Assembly (NCBI GenBank): GCA_007120745.1
Contig: SKNC01000019.1
Coordinates: 1-25,735 of the forward strand
Origin: Bacillota bacterium
GTDB taxonomy: Bacteria > Bacillota > Dethiobacteria > SKNC01
Reading direction: 5' to 3'
Length of the DNA: 25,735 bases
Of the stretch, positions 17,104 to 25,171 are shown piece by piece. The notes below the pieces were generated by a model. That model was not told where the DNA came from. It did no database searches and saw nothing but the letters and a program-made list of their open reading frames with translations. The position numbers and the translations under genes are program-made. Each line of letters starts with the position of its first letter. Position 1 is the stretch's first letter.

Positions 17104-17132
17104 TTGATAACTGCGGATTATTTGGATATAAT
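17104..17132 (+). promoter_or_regulatory. Sigma-A type promoter for argS
   Basis: TTGATA (17104-17109) and a perfect TATAAT (17127-17132) are separated by 17 bases. The start codon of argS is 70 bases downstream. The leader is too short for, and lacks the conserved sequence of, a T-box. Confidence 0.85.
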
Positions 17133-17201
17133 AAATAATTGGCAAATCATCTCTTGGTTGATAATTTTTAACGTAAAATTTTTCGGAAAAGAGGTAAAGT
17201 T

Positions 17202-18911
17202 GTGGAGAATTTTAAAAACGAGATAGTGTCTGTACTTCAACCCCTGGTTCAGCTTGCGGAAAAAGATGTGCAACAGCAGCTTACCGTTCCTCCTGAGCTA
17301 AAAATGGGGGATTATTCTTTTCCCTGCTTTGTGCTGTCCAAAAGCTGGAAGCGCAGTCCCCAGGAAATTTCCGCATTCCTGGCGGAAAAGCTGGGGGAAG
17401 CCATAGAAGAATCTTTCTGGATCAGCGACGTTAAAAGCGTGGGACCTTATCTTAATTTTTTTTGCAGCCGGGAGAAACTGGCCCAGGAAACCCTTCAGGG
17501 AGCTTTTTATGAAAAGGAAAAATATGGACACCTGCAGGAGGGGCAGGGGAAAAATGTTGTCATCGATTTTTCAGCTCCTAACATTGCCAAGCCCTTTGGA
17601 ATTGGCCACCTGCGTTCTACGGTTATTGGAAGCTCTCTGTACCGCATTTATGAAGCCATGGGCTATAACTGTGTGGGTATCAACCATTTGGGGGACTGGG
17701 GTACACAGTTCGGCAAGCTGATGTTGGCCTATAAGCTTTGGGGCAGCGAAGACAGCCTGAGAGAGGACCCAATTTCTTATCTTTACCAGCTGTATGTCAA
17801 ATTTCATAAGGCAGCGGAGGAAGATCCATCCCTGGAGGAGGAAGGCCGAAAATGGTTTAAAAAACTGGAGGACGGAGAGGAAGAAGCCCTTCAATTGTGG
17901 AGCCATTTCAGGGACCTGAGCCTCAGGGAGTTTAATAGAATTTATGATCGCCTGGATATCACCTTTGATGCGGAACAGGGAGAGAGTTTTTACAACGAGA
18001 TGCTGGCGGGAACCATTGACAGCCTGATGGAACAGAACCTGGTTCAGGAGAGCGAAGGGGCATTAATTGTAGACCTGGAAGCCTTTGGACTTCCACCCTG
18101 TCTCCTCAGGAAAAAAGACGGCGCCACCCTGTATGCTACCCGGGATCTCTGTGCGGCAATTTATCGTTACGAAAAATACAGGTTTCACCGTTTAATCTAT
18201 GTGGTAGGGGCCGCCCAGTCCCTTCACTTTCAACAGCTGTTCAAGGTTTTGGAATGTATGGGCTTTCCCTGGGCGGAAAGATGCGTTCATGTTCCCTTCG
18301 GCTTGATTAAGTTTAAGGAGGGAAAGATGTCAACCCGCATGGGAAATTTAATTTTCCTGGAGGACGTGATTGATAAAGCGGTGGAACTGGCACGGCAGAT
18401 TATTGAAGAAAAGAATCCGGGATTAAAGGATAAGAACCGGGTGGCGGAAATGATTGGAATCGGAGCGGTGATTTTCGGGGATCTTAGCAATGACCGGATT
18501 AAAGACATAGATTTTGATTGGGATAAGGTACTGGATTTCAGCGGTGAAACCTCACCCTATATACAGTATGCCCATGCCAGAATATGCAGCATCTTAAGAA
18601 AAGAAAATGTTACTGTGATTCCTGAAATAAATACTTCCCTGCTGGAGACCGGGGAGGAGCAGGCCCTGATTCTGGCCCTGGCCAGGTTCAGCGAAACCAT
18701 AAAAAAAGCAGCGGAGACCTACAAACCCTCAATTTTGGCCCGATACCTGATTGAGCTTACCAGAGACTTTAACAATTTCTATCACCAGTGTCCTGTGCTC
18801 ACTGCAGAAGGAGAGCTCAGGCAGGCCAGAATTTTATTAATTGATGGGGTAAGGCAGGTACTGGTTAACGGCCTCTATCTCTTGGGTATAGAGGCTCCAT
18901 CGGAAATGTAA
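17202..18911 (+). CDS. argS: Arginyl-tRNA synthetase
   Basis: Class I synthetase that charges tRNA-Arg. The product has 569 residues, normal for the family, and starts at a GTG (MENFKNEIVS) with AGAGG ten bases upstream. The N-terminal Add-1 tRNA-binding domain covers about 1-90. The HIGH-type motif is GIGHLRST (133-140) after VIDFSAPNIAKPF. The KMSKS-type motif is KMSTR near residue 375. The DALR anticodon-binding domain (about 445-569) contains YIQYAHARICSILRK and ends LYLLGIEAP. A tRNA-Arg(ACG) is encoded about 6 kb downstream. A hairpin follows the gene. Confidence 0.96.
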   Translation: MENFKNEIVSVLQPLVQLAEKDVQQQLTVPPELKMGDYSFPCFVLSKSWKRSPQEISAFLAEKLGEAIEESFWISDVKSVGPYLNFFCSREKLAQETLQGAFYEKEKYGHLQEGQGKNVVIDFSAPNIAKPFGIGHLRSTVIGSSLYRIYEAMGYNCVGINHLGDWGTQFGKLMLAYKLWGSEDSLREDPISYLYQLYVKFHKAAEEDPSLEEEGRKWFKKLEDGEEEALQLWSHFRDLSLREFNRIYDRLDITFDAEQGESFYNEMLAGTIDSLMEQNLVQESEGALIVDLEAFGLPPCLLRKKDGATLYATRDLCAAIYRYEKYRFHRLIYVVGAAQSLHFQQLFKVLECMGFPWAERCVHVPFGLIKFKEGKMSTRMGNLIFLEDVIDKAVELARQIIEEKNPGLKDKNRVAEMIGIGAVIFGDLSNDRIKDIDFDWDKVLDFSGETSPYIQYAHARICSILRKENVTVIPEINTSLLETGEEQALILALARFSETIKKAAETYKPSILARYLIELTRDFNNFYHQCPVLTAEGELRQARILLIDGVRQVLVNGLYLLGIEAPSEM

Positions 18912-18928
18912 TAAATCCTTTGATTATT

Positions 18929-18957
18929 GAGGGCATCTGAGAAAAAGAGATGCCCTC
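18929..18957 (+). terminator. Perfect hairpin after argS, possible terminator
   Basis: GAGGGCATCT pairs perfectly with AGATGCCCTC around a nine-base loop, 17 bases after the argS stop. No T-run follows on either strand, so it may slow or attenuate transcription into serS, protect an RNA end, or act as a weak terminator. Confidence 0.45.
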
Positions 18958-19074
18958 ATGTAAATATAACCATATGCCTTGATAGAATCAGCAGGAGTAT
19001 GGGAACTGGATACGGAAAGAAGATATATCAGCAGCACAATATAGAAGGCTGCCGCAATAAAGGAGGAAATACAT

Positions 19075-20367
19075 ATGTTGGACTTAAAATTCATACGCCA
19101 GAATACGGAACAGGTTCGACAGGCGTTGGTGAATAAAGGGGAAGAAGCGGACCTGGAGGGGCTTCTTCAGAGGGATGAAGAGAGAAGAGAGGTTCTTTAC
19201 CAGGTAGAACAACTGAAAAACCGTCGTAATGTGGTTTCCCAGGAGGTAGGCCGTAAAAAGAAGGGTGGGGAGGATGCCCGGGACCTTATTGCGGAGATGA
19301 AAACGGTTAACCAGGATATAAAAAACATGGATGATAAAGTGAAGGCGCTATCAGAGGAAATCAACTTCATTCTGCTGAACATACCCAACATTCCTGATGA
19401 AGGAGTACCGGTAGGAGTTTCGGAAGAGGATAATGTTACCGTAAGGACCTGGGGAGACCCTCCCCGGTTTAAGTTTTCCCCTAAGGCCCACTGGGATTTG
19501 GGGATGGATGCGGGAATCCTGGACTTTGAAAGAGCCGGCAAGATTACCGGATCCCGGTTTGCCCTGTATTACGGACTGGGTGCACAGTTAGAAAGAGCAC
19601 TGTTAAATTTTATGCTGGACCTTCACACCCGGGAGCATGGTTATACGGAGGTTTTTCCGCCTTTTATGGTGCACCGGGACAGCATGGTGGGAACAGGGCA
19701 GCTCCCAAAGTTTGAAGAGGATGCCTTTAAGATAGAAAAGAACGACTACTACCTGATTCCCACGGCGGAAGTGCCGGTAACCAATCTTTTTCGGGATGAA
19801 ATCCTGGCTGCTGAGGAACTGCCAAAATATTTCGCGGCTTACAGTGCCTGTTTTCGGGCAGAAGCAGGGGCTCACGGCAGGGATACCCGGGGTTTAATCC
19901 GACAGCACCAGTTTAATAAGGTGGAGCTGGTAAAATTCGTGCAGCCGGAAACCTCGGAAGAAGAGCTGGAAAAGCTGGTAGAGGACGCGGAAAAGGTACT
20001 GCAGCTGCTGCAGCTGCCCTACCGGGTGATGGACATGTGCACAGCGGATTTGGGCTTTGCAGCGGCAAAAAAATATGACCTGGAGGTCTGGATGCCGGCT
20101 TATGATACCTACCGGGAGATATCCTCCTGCAGCAATTTCCGGGACTTCCAGGCCAGGCGTGCCAATATTCGTTTCCGCCCGGGTCCCAAGGCCAAGGCAC
20201 AGTACGTGCATACATTAAACGGTTCGGGCATCGCAGTGGGGCGCACCACGGCAGCGATCCTGGAAAATTTCCAGGAGGAGGACGGAAGTATAAGAATACC
20301 TGAGATCCTTCATCCTTATTTCCCCCGGTTGGAGGGGGGAAAGATTTACCCTGAAAAGAGGAAGTAA
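19075..20367 (+). CDS. serS: Seryl-tRNA synthetase
   Basis: Class II synthetase that charges tRNA-Ser and also supplies the serine for selenocysteine tRNA. The product has 430 residues. The N-terminal coiled-coil tRNA arm (about 1-105) is rich in E, K and R. The catalytic core has TAEVPVTNLF for serine recognition, class II motif 2 in FRAEAGAHGRDTRGLIRQHQF, split here as FRAEAGAHGRDTR and GLIRQHQFNKVE, and motif 3 in NGSGIAVGRTTAAILENFQ. A perfect AAAGGAGG precedes the ATG at 19075. No T-box sequence is visible in the 117-base leader after the argS hairpin. Two tRNA-Ser genes lie about 4.5 kb downstream. Confidence 0.96.
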   Translation: MLDLKFIRQNTEQVRQALVNKGEEADLEGLLQRDEERREVLYQVEQLKNRRNVVSQEVGRKKKGGEDARDLIAEMKTVNQDIKNMDDKVKALSEEINFILLNIPNIPDEGVPVGVSEEDNVTVRTWGDPPRFKFSPKAHWDLGMDAGILDFERAGKITGSRFALYYGLGAQLERALLNFMLDLHTREHGYTEVFPPFMVHRDSMVGTGQLPKFEEDAFKIEKNDYYLIPTAEVPVTNLFRDEILAAEELPKYFAAYSACFRAEAGAHGRDTRGLIRQHQFNKVELVKFVQPETSEEELEKLVEDAEKVLQLLQLPYRVMDMCTADLGFAAAKKYDLEVWMPAYDTYREISSCSNFRDFQARRANIRFRPGPKAKAQYVHTLNGSGIAVGRTTAAILENFQEEDGSIRIPEILHPYFPRLEGGKIYPEKRK

Positions 20368-20415
20368 CCGCCGGATGGGCTTTGAAAAACAAAGTAAAAG
20401 ATGGAGGAAAAATAA

Positions 20416-21405
20416 ATGCTCCAGGGAAGAAAAAGCATTGGGAAAAAGATATTGTTTGCTGTCTTGTTCATCCTGGCCTTTTTAAGCCTTTTACCTTACG
20501 TAATTCCCTTTGGAACTCCGGAGCAGCAGGTAACTGCCGAAGAAATTGCTTATGAAAACAGCAATTTCTTTCTGATTAACGGGATAACTATTCATTACCG
20601 GCTGTGGGAGCCGGAGCAGCAGCCCCGGGGAAATGTGCTGATGGTTCACGGCCTGGGGGGTTCAACCTTCAGCTGGCGGCACAATGTTCTGCCGCTGGTG
20701 GATGAGGGGTACCGGGTAATGGCAGTGGACCTTCCGGGCTTCGGACTGAGCAGCAGGGGCCCGGGTGCAGCGGACTCCGAAAGATGGGTAGAACAGCTCT
20801 GGCAGTTAACGGATTCCATTGAAGAGGGCGGCAGGTGGCATCTGGCAGGCCATTCCATGGGGGGTGGAGTGATTACTGCAATGTCTTTGGAGCAGCCTGA
20901 AAATGTCGAATCCCTGGCGCTGGTTTGTGGTGCCGTTTATCCGCCTCCCTTTCCCCGGCCTTTCATGGGCTTGATGCAGCTTCCACCCGTTCAAAGGTGG
21001 GTTGGACTGCTGGTAAGCAGGGGCCTTACAACAGATCGGATGGAGGGCCTTCTTGCTTCAGCCTATGGCCGGCCCCCTGCCCCGGAAGAAGTAGATGGAT
21101 ATTATCTCCCCTTAACTATCGAAGGAACCGAGGTAACCATGATGGAGATAAACACGGGAGGAACCCTAAATATGGCTTTTACTCTGGAAGAACGACTGGG
21201 TCAGGTGAAAACCGACGCCATTTGTATTTGGGGAGAGAACGATACCTGGGTTCCCCTGACACAGGGGGAGAGGCTTGCCGGGGACCTGCCCCGGGCAGAG
21301 CTGGTGGTAATTCCAGAAGCAGCACACTGCCCCATGGAAACCCATGCAGCAGAATTTAACAAAATTCTCCTGGACTTTCTGCATCAGCTGCCTCCAGAAA
21401 TTTAA
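20416..21405 (+). CDS. Membrane-anchored alpha/beta hydrolase
   Basis: A 329-residue alpha/beta-hydrolase fold protein of unknown substrate. The N-terminus (KKILFAVLFILAFLSLLPYV, residues 10-29) is a signal anchor, so the enzyme domain probably faces outside. Catalytic elements are visible: oxyanion loop MVHGLGGSTFSWR, nucleophile Ser147 in AGHSMGGG, Asp276 in WGENDTWVP and His304 in AAHCPMET. The lid lies between about residues 175 and 240. Esterase, lipase or dehalogenase-like peptidase activities are all possible from sequence. GATGGAGGAA lies before the ATG. It is 48 bases after serS, probably in the same transcript, and a strong terminator follows. Confidence 0.85.
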   Translation: MLQGRKSIGKKILFAVLFILAFLSLLPYVIPFGTPEQQVTAEEIAYENSNFFLINGITIHYRLWEPEQQPRGNVLMVHGLGGSTFSWRHNVLPLVDEGYRVMAVDLPGFGLSSRGPGAADSERWVEQLWQLTDSIEEGGRWHLAGHSMGGGVITAMSLEQPENVESLALVCGAVYPPPFPRPFMGLMQLPPVQRWVGLLVSRGLTTDRMEGLLASAYGRPPAPEEVDGYYLPLTIEGTEVTMMEINTGGTLNMAFTLEERLGQVKTDAICIWGENDTWVPLTQGERLAGDLPRAELVVIPEAAHCPMETHAAEFNKILLDFLHQLPPEI

Positions 21406-21437
21406 CCAACACAAAATCATAAAACAAAATGTAAAGA

Positions 21438-21480
21438 GAAAAGAAACGCTGCTGTCCCTACGACAGCAGCGTTTCTTTTC
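21438..21480 (+). terminator. Strong hairpin terminator after the hydrolase
   Basis: A perfect 19-bp stem (21438-21456 with 21462-21480) around a five-base loop. The core is GAAACGCTGCTGTC, and the 3' arm ends TTTCTTTTCCTT, which supplies the T-rich tract. It separates the serS-hydrolase unit from the copper ATPase gene. Confidence 0.88.
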
Positions 21481-21546
21481 CTTAAAGGATATATTAACAA
21501 ATCTTTATTAGACAAGGCCATATATATCAAATAACATAAAAGAAAC

Positions 21547-21576
21547 TTGACCTTTTGTATAAAAAAGAAGTATATG
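21547..21576 (+). promoter_or_regulatory. Candidate promoter for the copper ATPase gene
   Basis: TTGACC (21547-21552) and TATATG (21571-21576) are 18 bases apart. The -10 element is imperfect but both lie in the only AT-rich gap between the upstream terminator and the start codon at 21627. Two related sequences overlap this region and may be operator sites (see the following entry). Confidence 0.5.
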
Positions 21577-21587
21577 TTTGTACAAAA
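21553..21587 (+). promoter_or_regulatory. Possible operator: two TTTGTAnAAA-like repeats
   Basis: TTTTGTATAAAA (21553-21564) and GTTTGTACAAAA (21576-21587) match at 10 of 12 positions, lie 23 bases apart (about two helical turns) and flank the -10 element. The second contains the perfect palindrome TTTGTACAAA. A metal-responsive repressor would be a natural binder, but no regulator gene is in the window. Confidence 0.4.
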
Positions 21588-21626
21588 ACATCCCGGCAAA
21601 GCTTTGAAACGAAGGAGGTTTTATCT

Positions 21627-23936
21627 ATGAATAAAAATTTAAATGGCACCGAAGATGAACAAAACAACCATTCACTTTCCGAACATGAAAACAGTGAGAA
21701 AAATCATGCCTTACATAGCAAACAGGAAAAAGAAGATAGCCAGGAAGAGCATCCCGGTCAGGAAGATAAAGACGACCATGGAAAACATACCGGTGTGGAT
21801 GAACGAATCGGTCATGAAGAACATGTAAAAGACAATGAACGCGACCCTTCTAAAGACCTTTCTTCACATAAGGAATCCACGGGGCATGAGGAACACGATA
21901 GTCAACAGGAGAAGTCCGGACACCAGGAGCATGATGATCAAGGAGACCATTCTGGTCATGAAGGGCATGCTGCCCATTCTCCGGAAATGTTTCGGAAGCG
22001 CTTTTGGGTCACCTTAATTCTTACCATTCCAGTCCTCATATACAGTCATCATATACAAATGTGGCTGAGGTTTTCCCCACCACATTTCCCCGGCTCATCT
22101 TACATCCCTTTTGTTCTGGGCACGGTAATTTTTTTCTACGGAGGCTCAGTATTTTTAAAGGGTGGATGGGATGAAATTACCTCCCGCAGGCCAGGGATGA
22201 TGACCCTGATCAGTCTGGCCATTACAGTTGCCTTTACCTACAGCCTGCTGGTTACCTTTGGGCTGCCGGGAGAAGAACTGTACTGGGAACTGGCAACCCT
22301 GGTAGCAGTTATGCTTCTAGGCCATTGGGTGGAAATGAATGCGGTTCAGGGTGCCCAGGGAGCACTAAAGGAAATGGCCAGGCTCCTGCCGGATAAAGCC
22401 TGGTTGATTACTGATTCAGGAGAGAAAGAGGTCCCGGTAAGCAGCCTGAAGACAGGGGACTTGATACTAATCCGTCCCGGAGCGCAGGTTCCTGCCGACG
22501 GAAAAGTGACTCAGGGAGAAACCCGGGTAAATGAAGCCATGCTGACCGGTGAATCCAGTCCCATACCAAAAAAATCCGGAGACCAGGTGATAGCAGGGTC
22601 GGTAAACCAGGGAGGCTCCCTGCGGGTAAAAGTAGAAAATATTGGAGAAGAAACCGTTTTGGCCGGAATTATGCGCCTGGTAGAACAGGCCCAGTCTTCC
22701 CGGTCCCGTGCCCAGTTTTTAGCGGACAGGGCTGCTTTCTGGCTGGTGCTCATTGCGCTGACTGCAGCAGGAATCACTGCTTTGGCCTGGGGCATAACTC
22801 CTGCCCAGGGAACCTTTGTGATGGAACGGGTGGTGACGGTCCTGGTGGCTGCCTGTCCACATGCTCTGGGGCTGGCTATTCCCCTGGTGATCGCCATATC
22901 CACTTACCTTTCAGCCAGAAATGGCCTTCTGGTGAAAGACCGGCTGGCGCTGGAAGAAGCCCGCAGCTTAAACTGTGTTGTATTTGACAAAACAGGGACC
23001 CTTACCCGGGGAGAACAGGGCGTTGTAGGAATTTACCCTGCCTCGGGACACAGCGAAGACCGGGTACTTGAGCTGGCTGCTGCAGCAGAAGCAGACTCGG
23101 AACACATGATATCCCGGGGGATTTTGAAGTCTGCGCGGGAACGGGAAATTACCATACCAAAAGTATCTGATTTTCAGGCCCTGGCGGGCAGAGGGGTTAA
23201 GGCTCGTTTAGACGGGCAGGATATATATGTGGGGGGACCTAATCTTTTAGATTTCCTGGAACTTAAAGCGGATCCCTCATGGGACAAAATTGTGGAAGAA
23301 GCCAACAACTCCGGGCAGAGCACAGTTTTTGTGATTGAAGATCATAAAATTGTCGGTATTATTTTGATTGCAGATGTCATTCGGGAGGAATCTCAAGAAG
23401 CGGTCAAGGCCCTTAAGAACCGGGGAATTCAAGTGGTCATGCTCACCGGGGACAGCCACGGGGTTGCAAAAAAAGTTTCCGAAGAGCTGGGGATTGAGCG
23501 TTATTTTGCCGGCGTGCTCCCCCAACATAAGGCTTCAAAAATAGAACAGCTGCAGCAGGAAGGATATAAAACAGCCATGGTAGGGGACGGCATAAATGAT
23601 GCTCCAGCCCTGGCGGTAGCTGATGTAGGAATAGCCATCGGAGCAGGAACCGACGTAGCCGTGGAGTCCGCCGGAATTGTACTGGTAAAAAATGACCCCC
23701 GGGATGTTGTGAAGCTCATTCATCTTTCCTCGGCCACTTATAAAAAAATGATACAGAACCTGGTTTGGGCAGCGGGATACAACGTGGCGATTATACCTCT
23801 GGCCGCCGGTGTTTTAGCCCCCATTGGCTTCATTCTTCCCATGGCCGTAGGAGCCATGGTCATGTCTGCCAGCACCGTTATTGTTGCACTGAATGCCCAG
23901 CTTCTCAGGCGGCTGGATCTATCGAATTTCAATTAA
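21627..23936 (+). CDS. copB: CopB-type copper/silver P-type ATPase with His-rich head
   Basis: Exports copper or silver across the membrane using ATP (P1B-3 type). The product from ATG 21627 has 769 residues; GAAGGAGG lies eight bases before it, whereas the open frame extends upstream only to a TTG in the promoter. Residues 1-117 hold 18 histidines in Asp/Glu/Gly-rich sequence (SGHQEH, SGHEGHAAH), the type of N-terminal region known in CopB. No CxxC metal-binding domain is present. The core has TGES (307-310), the membrane metal motif CPH (410-412), DKTGT with Asp454, GDGIND starting at Gly653, and a final MSASTVIVALNAQLLRR typical for CopB. The normal HP dipeptide in the nucleotide-binding domain reads EHM (492-494). 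Eight membrane segments are expected. A SagB-like nitroreductase follows after 31 bases. Confidence 0.9.
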   Translation: MNKNLNGTEDEQNNHSLSEHENSEKNHALHSKQEKEDSQEEHPGQEDKDDHGKHTGVDERIGHEEHVKDNERDPSKDLSSHKESTGHEEHDSQQEKSGHQEHDDQGDHSGHEGHAAHSPEMFRKRFWVTLILTIPVLIYSHHIQMWLRFSPPHFPGSSYIPFVLGTVIFFYGGSVFLKGGWDEITSRRPGMMTLISLAITVAFTYSLLVTFGLPGEELYWELATLVAVMLLGHWVEMNAVQGAQGALKEMARLLPDKAWLITDSGEKEVPVSSLKTGDLILIRPGAQVPADGKVTQGETRVNEAMLTGESSPIPKKSGDQVIAGSVNQGGSLRVKVENIGEETVLAGIMRLVEQAQSSRSRAQFLADRAAFWLVLIALTAAGITALAWGITPAQGTFVMERVVTVLVAACPHALGLAIPLVIAISTYLSARNGLLVKDRLALEEARSLNCVVFDKTGTLTRGEQGVVGIYPASGHSEDRVLELAAAAEADSEHMISRGILKSAREREITIPKVSDFQALAGRGVKARLDGQDIYVGGPNLLDFLELKADPSWDKIVEEANNSGQSTVFVIEDHKIVGIILIADVIREESQEAVKALKNRGIQVVMLTGDSHGVAKKVSEELGIERYFAGVLPQHKASKIEQLQQEGYKTAMVGDGINDAPALAVADVGIAIGAGTDVAVESAGIVLVKNDPRDVVKLIHLSSATYKKMIQNLVWAAGYNVAIIPLAAGVLAPIGFILPMAVGAMVMSASTVIVALNAQLLRRLDLSNFN

Positions 23937-23967
23937 TGGTCAGTTGAAAAATATAAACTATTGAAGA

Positions 23968-24741
23968 ATGAATGGCTCAGAATACAAAAAGGAGTTGAGT
24001 AAAATTAAAGATATTGGCAGGCAGTTTATGGAGAGGACCAGGTTTAAATATCTGGGGATATCGGACCAGGCAATGGGCTTAAAACAACCTCCCCTGGAAA
24101 AAGAATTCAATGAAAACCAAAAGTTTATTTCTTTACCGAATCCCCGGGAAGTAGAAATAAAGGAAATCAGTTTACGGGAAGCCATAAATAATCGAGTAAG
24201 CCACCGAAGTTTTTCTAAGGCACCCATGACCCTGGAAGAACTTTCTTTCCTGCTCTGGTGTACTCAAGGCATAAAGAAAATAGCTCCGAGAACGGCAACC
24301 TTTCGCACAGTTCCTTCTGCGGGGGCCCGACATGCCTTTGAAACATACCTGTTATTAAACAATGTCAGTGAGTTATCACCGGGTCTTTATAGATATTCGG
24401 CCCTTCACCACATGCTGGCGGAAATCAACCTGGAACCTGCGCTCCGTGAAGACATTCACCAGGCCTGTTTAAGGCAGTCCTTTATCAAAGAAAGCGGGGC
24501 AACCTTTATCTGGTCTGCGGTAAGCAGGCGTATGAAATGGCGATACGGGGAGCGGAGTTACCGTTACCTGCACCTGGATGCCGGCCATGTATGCCAGAAT
24601 TTATATCTCGGTGCCGAAGCGGTGGACTGTGGAGTCTGTGCCGTTGCCGCTTTTATGGATGATGAAATGAATGAAATTTTACATTTAGATGGGGTTGAAG
24701 AGTTTGTCATATACCTGGCTGCGGTAGGAAAAACCGGTTAA
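23968..24741 (+). CDS. SagB/ThcOx-family nitroreductase-like FMN protein
   Basis: A 257-residue member of the nitroreductase superfamily, SagB/ThcOx type. The FMN-contact segment NRVSHRSFSKAPMTLEELSFL lies at about residues 73-93, here shown in pieces as NRVSHRSFSKAP and MTLEELSFLLWCTQG. TVPSAGARHAFETYLLL (112-128) and GLYRYSALHHML are further family marks. Proteins of this type oxidise azoline rings in peptide toxins, but many lone copies have no known substrate. No cyclodehydratase, precursor peptide or exporter for a thiazole/oxazole peptide is nearby, so that role is not supported here. The ATG at 23968 has only a weak ribosome site (TTGAAGA); the family resemblance is clear from about residue 50 onward. 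It follows the copper ATPase by 31 bases and may be in its transcript. Confidence 0.82.
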   Translation: MNGSEYKKELSKIKDIGRQFMERTRFKYLGISDQAMGLKQPPLEKEFNENQKFISLPNPREVEIKEISLREAINNRVSHRSFSKAPMTLEELSFLLWCTQGIKKIAPRTATFRTVPSAGARHAFETYLLLNNVSELSPGLYRYSALHHMLAEINLEPALREDIHQACLRQSFIKESGATFIWSAVSRRMKWRYGERSYRYLHLDAGHVCQNLYLGAEAVDCGVCAVAAFMDDEMNEILHLDGVEEFVIYLAAVGKTG

Positions 24742-24786
24742 CTTTTTTGTAGGAATGGAATAGAAATATTTTGCAAACTCAAGCAC

Positions 24787-24815
24787 TTGACATGACCCTT
24801 TTTTCGGGTTATTAT
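24787..24815 (+). promoter_or_regulatory. Upstream promoter P1 of the tRNA cluster
   Basis: A perfect TTGACA (24787-24792) and TATTAT (24810-24815) are separated by 17 bases, in the 116-base gap between the nitroreductase gene and the first tRNA. Its spacer contains ACCC...GGGT, a small inverted repeat. Confidence 0.7.
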
Positions 24816-24844
24816 TGACTTCGTGCCCCCGAATATGTTATACT
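24815..24844 (+). promoter_or_regulatory. Downstream promoter P2 of the tRNA cluster
   Basis: TTGACT (24815-24820) and TATACT (24839-24844) are 18 bases apart. The -35 begins on the last base of the P1 -10, giving overlapping tandem promoters. The first tRNA starts 14 bases after this -10, as expected for a stable-RNA promoter. Confidence 0.8.
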
Positions 24845-24857
24845 ATTAATCGCGTCG

Positions 24858-24944
24858 GGAGGGGTGTCCGAGCGGTTTAAGGAGCTGGTCTTGAAAACCA
24901 GTGACTCGAAAGAGCCGTGGGTTCGAATCCCACCCCCTCCGCCA
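24858..24944 (+). tRNA. tRNA-Ser (anticodon TGA)
   Basis: Acceptor GGAGGGG pairs with CCCCTCC, followed by G and an encoded CCA. The anticodon loop is CTTGAAA with TGA, flanked by the CTGGT/ACCAG stem. A long variable arm (GACTCGAAAGAGCC) and the GTTCGAATC T-loop fit a class II serine tRNA of 87 bases. Confidence 0.97.
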
Positions 24945-24964
24945 TAAAGTGGAATATTATTTGC

Positions 24965-25059
24965 GGAGAGATGGCCGAGCCGGTCGAAGGCGGTCGCCTG
25001 CTAAGCGATTATACGAGCCAAAACTCGTATCGAGGGTTCGAATCCCTCTCTCTCCGCCA
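24965..25059 (+). tRNA. tRNA-Ser (anticodon GCT)
   Basis: Acceptor GGAGAGA pairs with TCTCTCC, followed by G and encoded CCA. The anticodon loop is CTGCTAA with GCT. A large variable arm (ATACGAGCCAAAACTCGTAT) and the GTTCGAATC T-loop are present. Length 95 bases. Confidence 0.97.
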
Positions 25060-25094
25060 TTATTAAATTATAAAACGAACGTTATAAATAACAT

Positions 25095-25171
25095 GCGCCC
25101 GTAGCTCAGCCGGATAGAGTAACTGACTACGAATCAGGAGGTCGCAGGTTCAAGTCCTGCCGGGCGCGCCA
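25095..25171 (+). tRNA. tRNA-Arg (anticodon ACG)
   Basis: Acceptor GCGCCCG pairs with CGGGCGC, followed by G and encoded CCA. The anticodon loop is CTACGAA with ACG, in which A34 is normally changed to inosine, so it can read CGU, CGC and CGA. The T-loop is GTTCAAGTC. Eight T follow the CCA directly. Confidence 0.97.

Noticed and set aside
18958..19074. T-box riboswitch before serS (and before argS)
   Set aside because: The leaders lack the conserved T-box sequence and are too short for the full structure.
18927..19136. A 69-codon open frame before and into serS
   Set aside because: It overlaps the argS hairpin and the serS ribosome site and start, and has no family features.
24901..25104. 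A 67-codon open frame across the tRNA genes
   Set aside because: It reads through two complete tRNA-Ser structures and into tRNA-Arg; the tRNA evidence is decisive.
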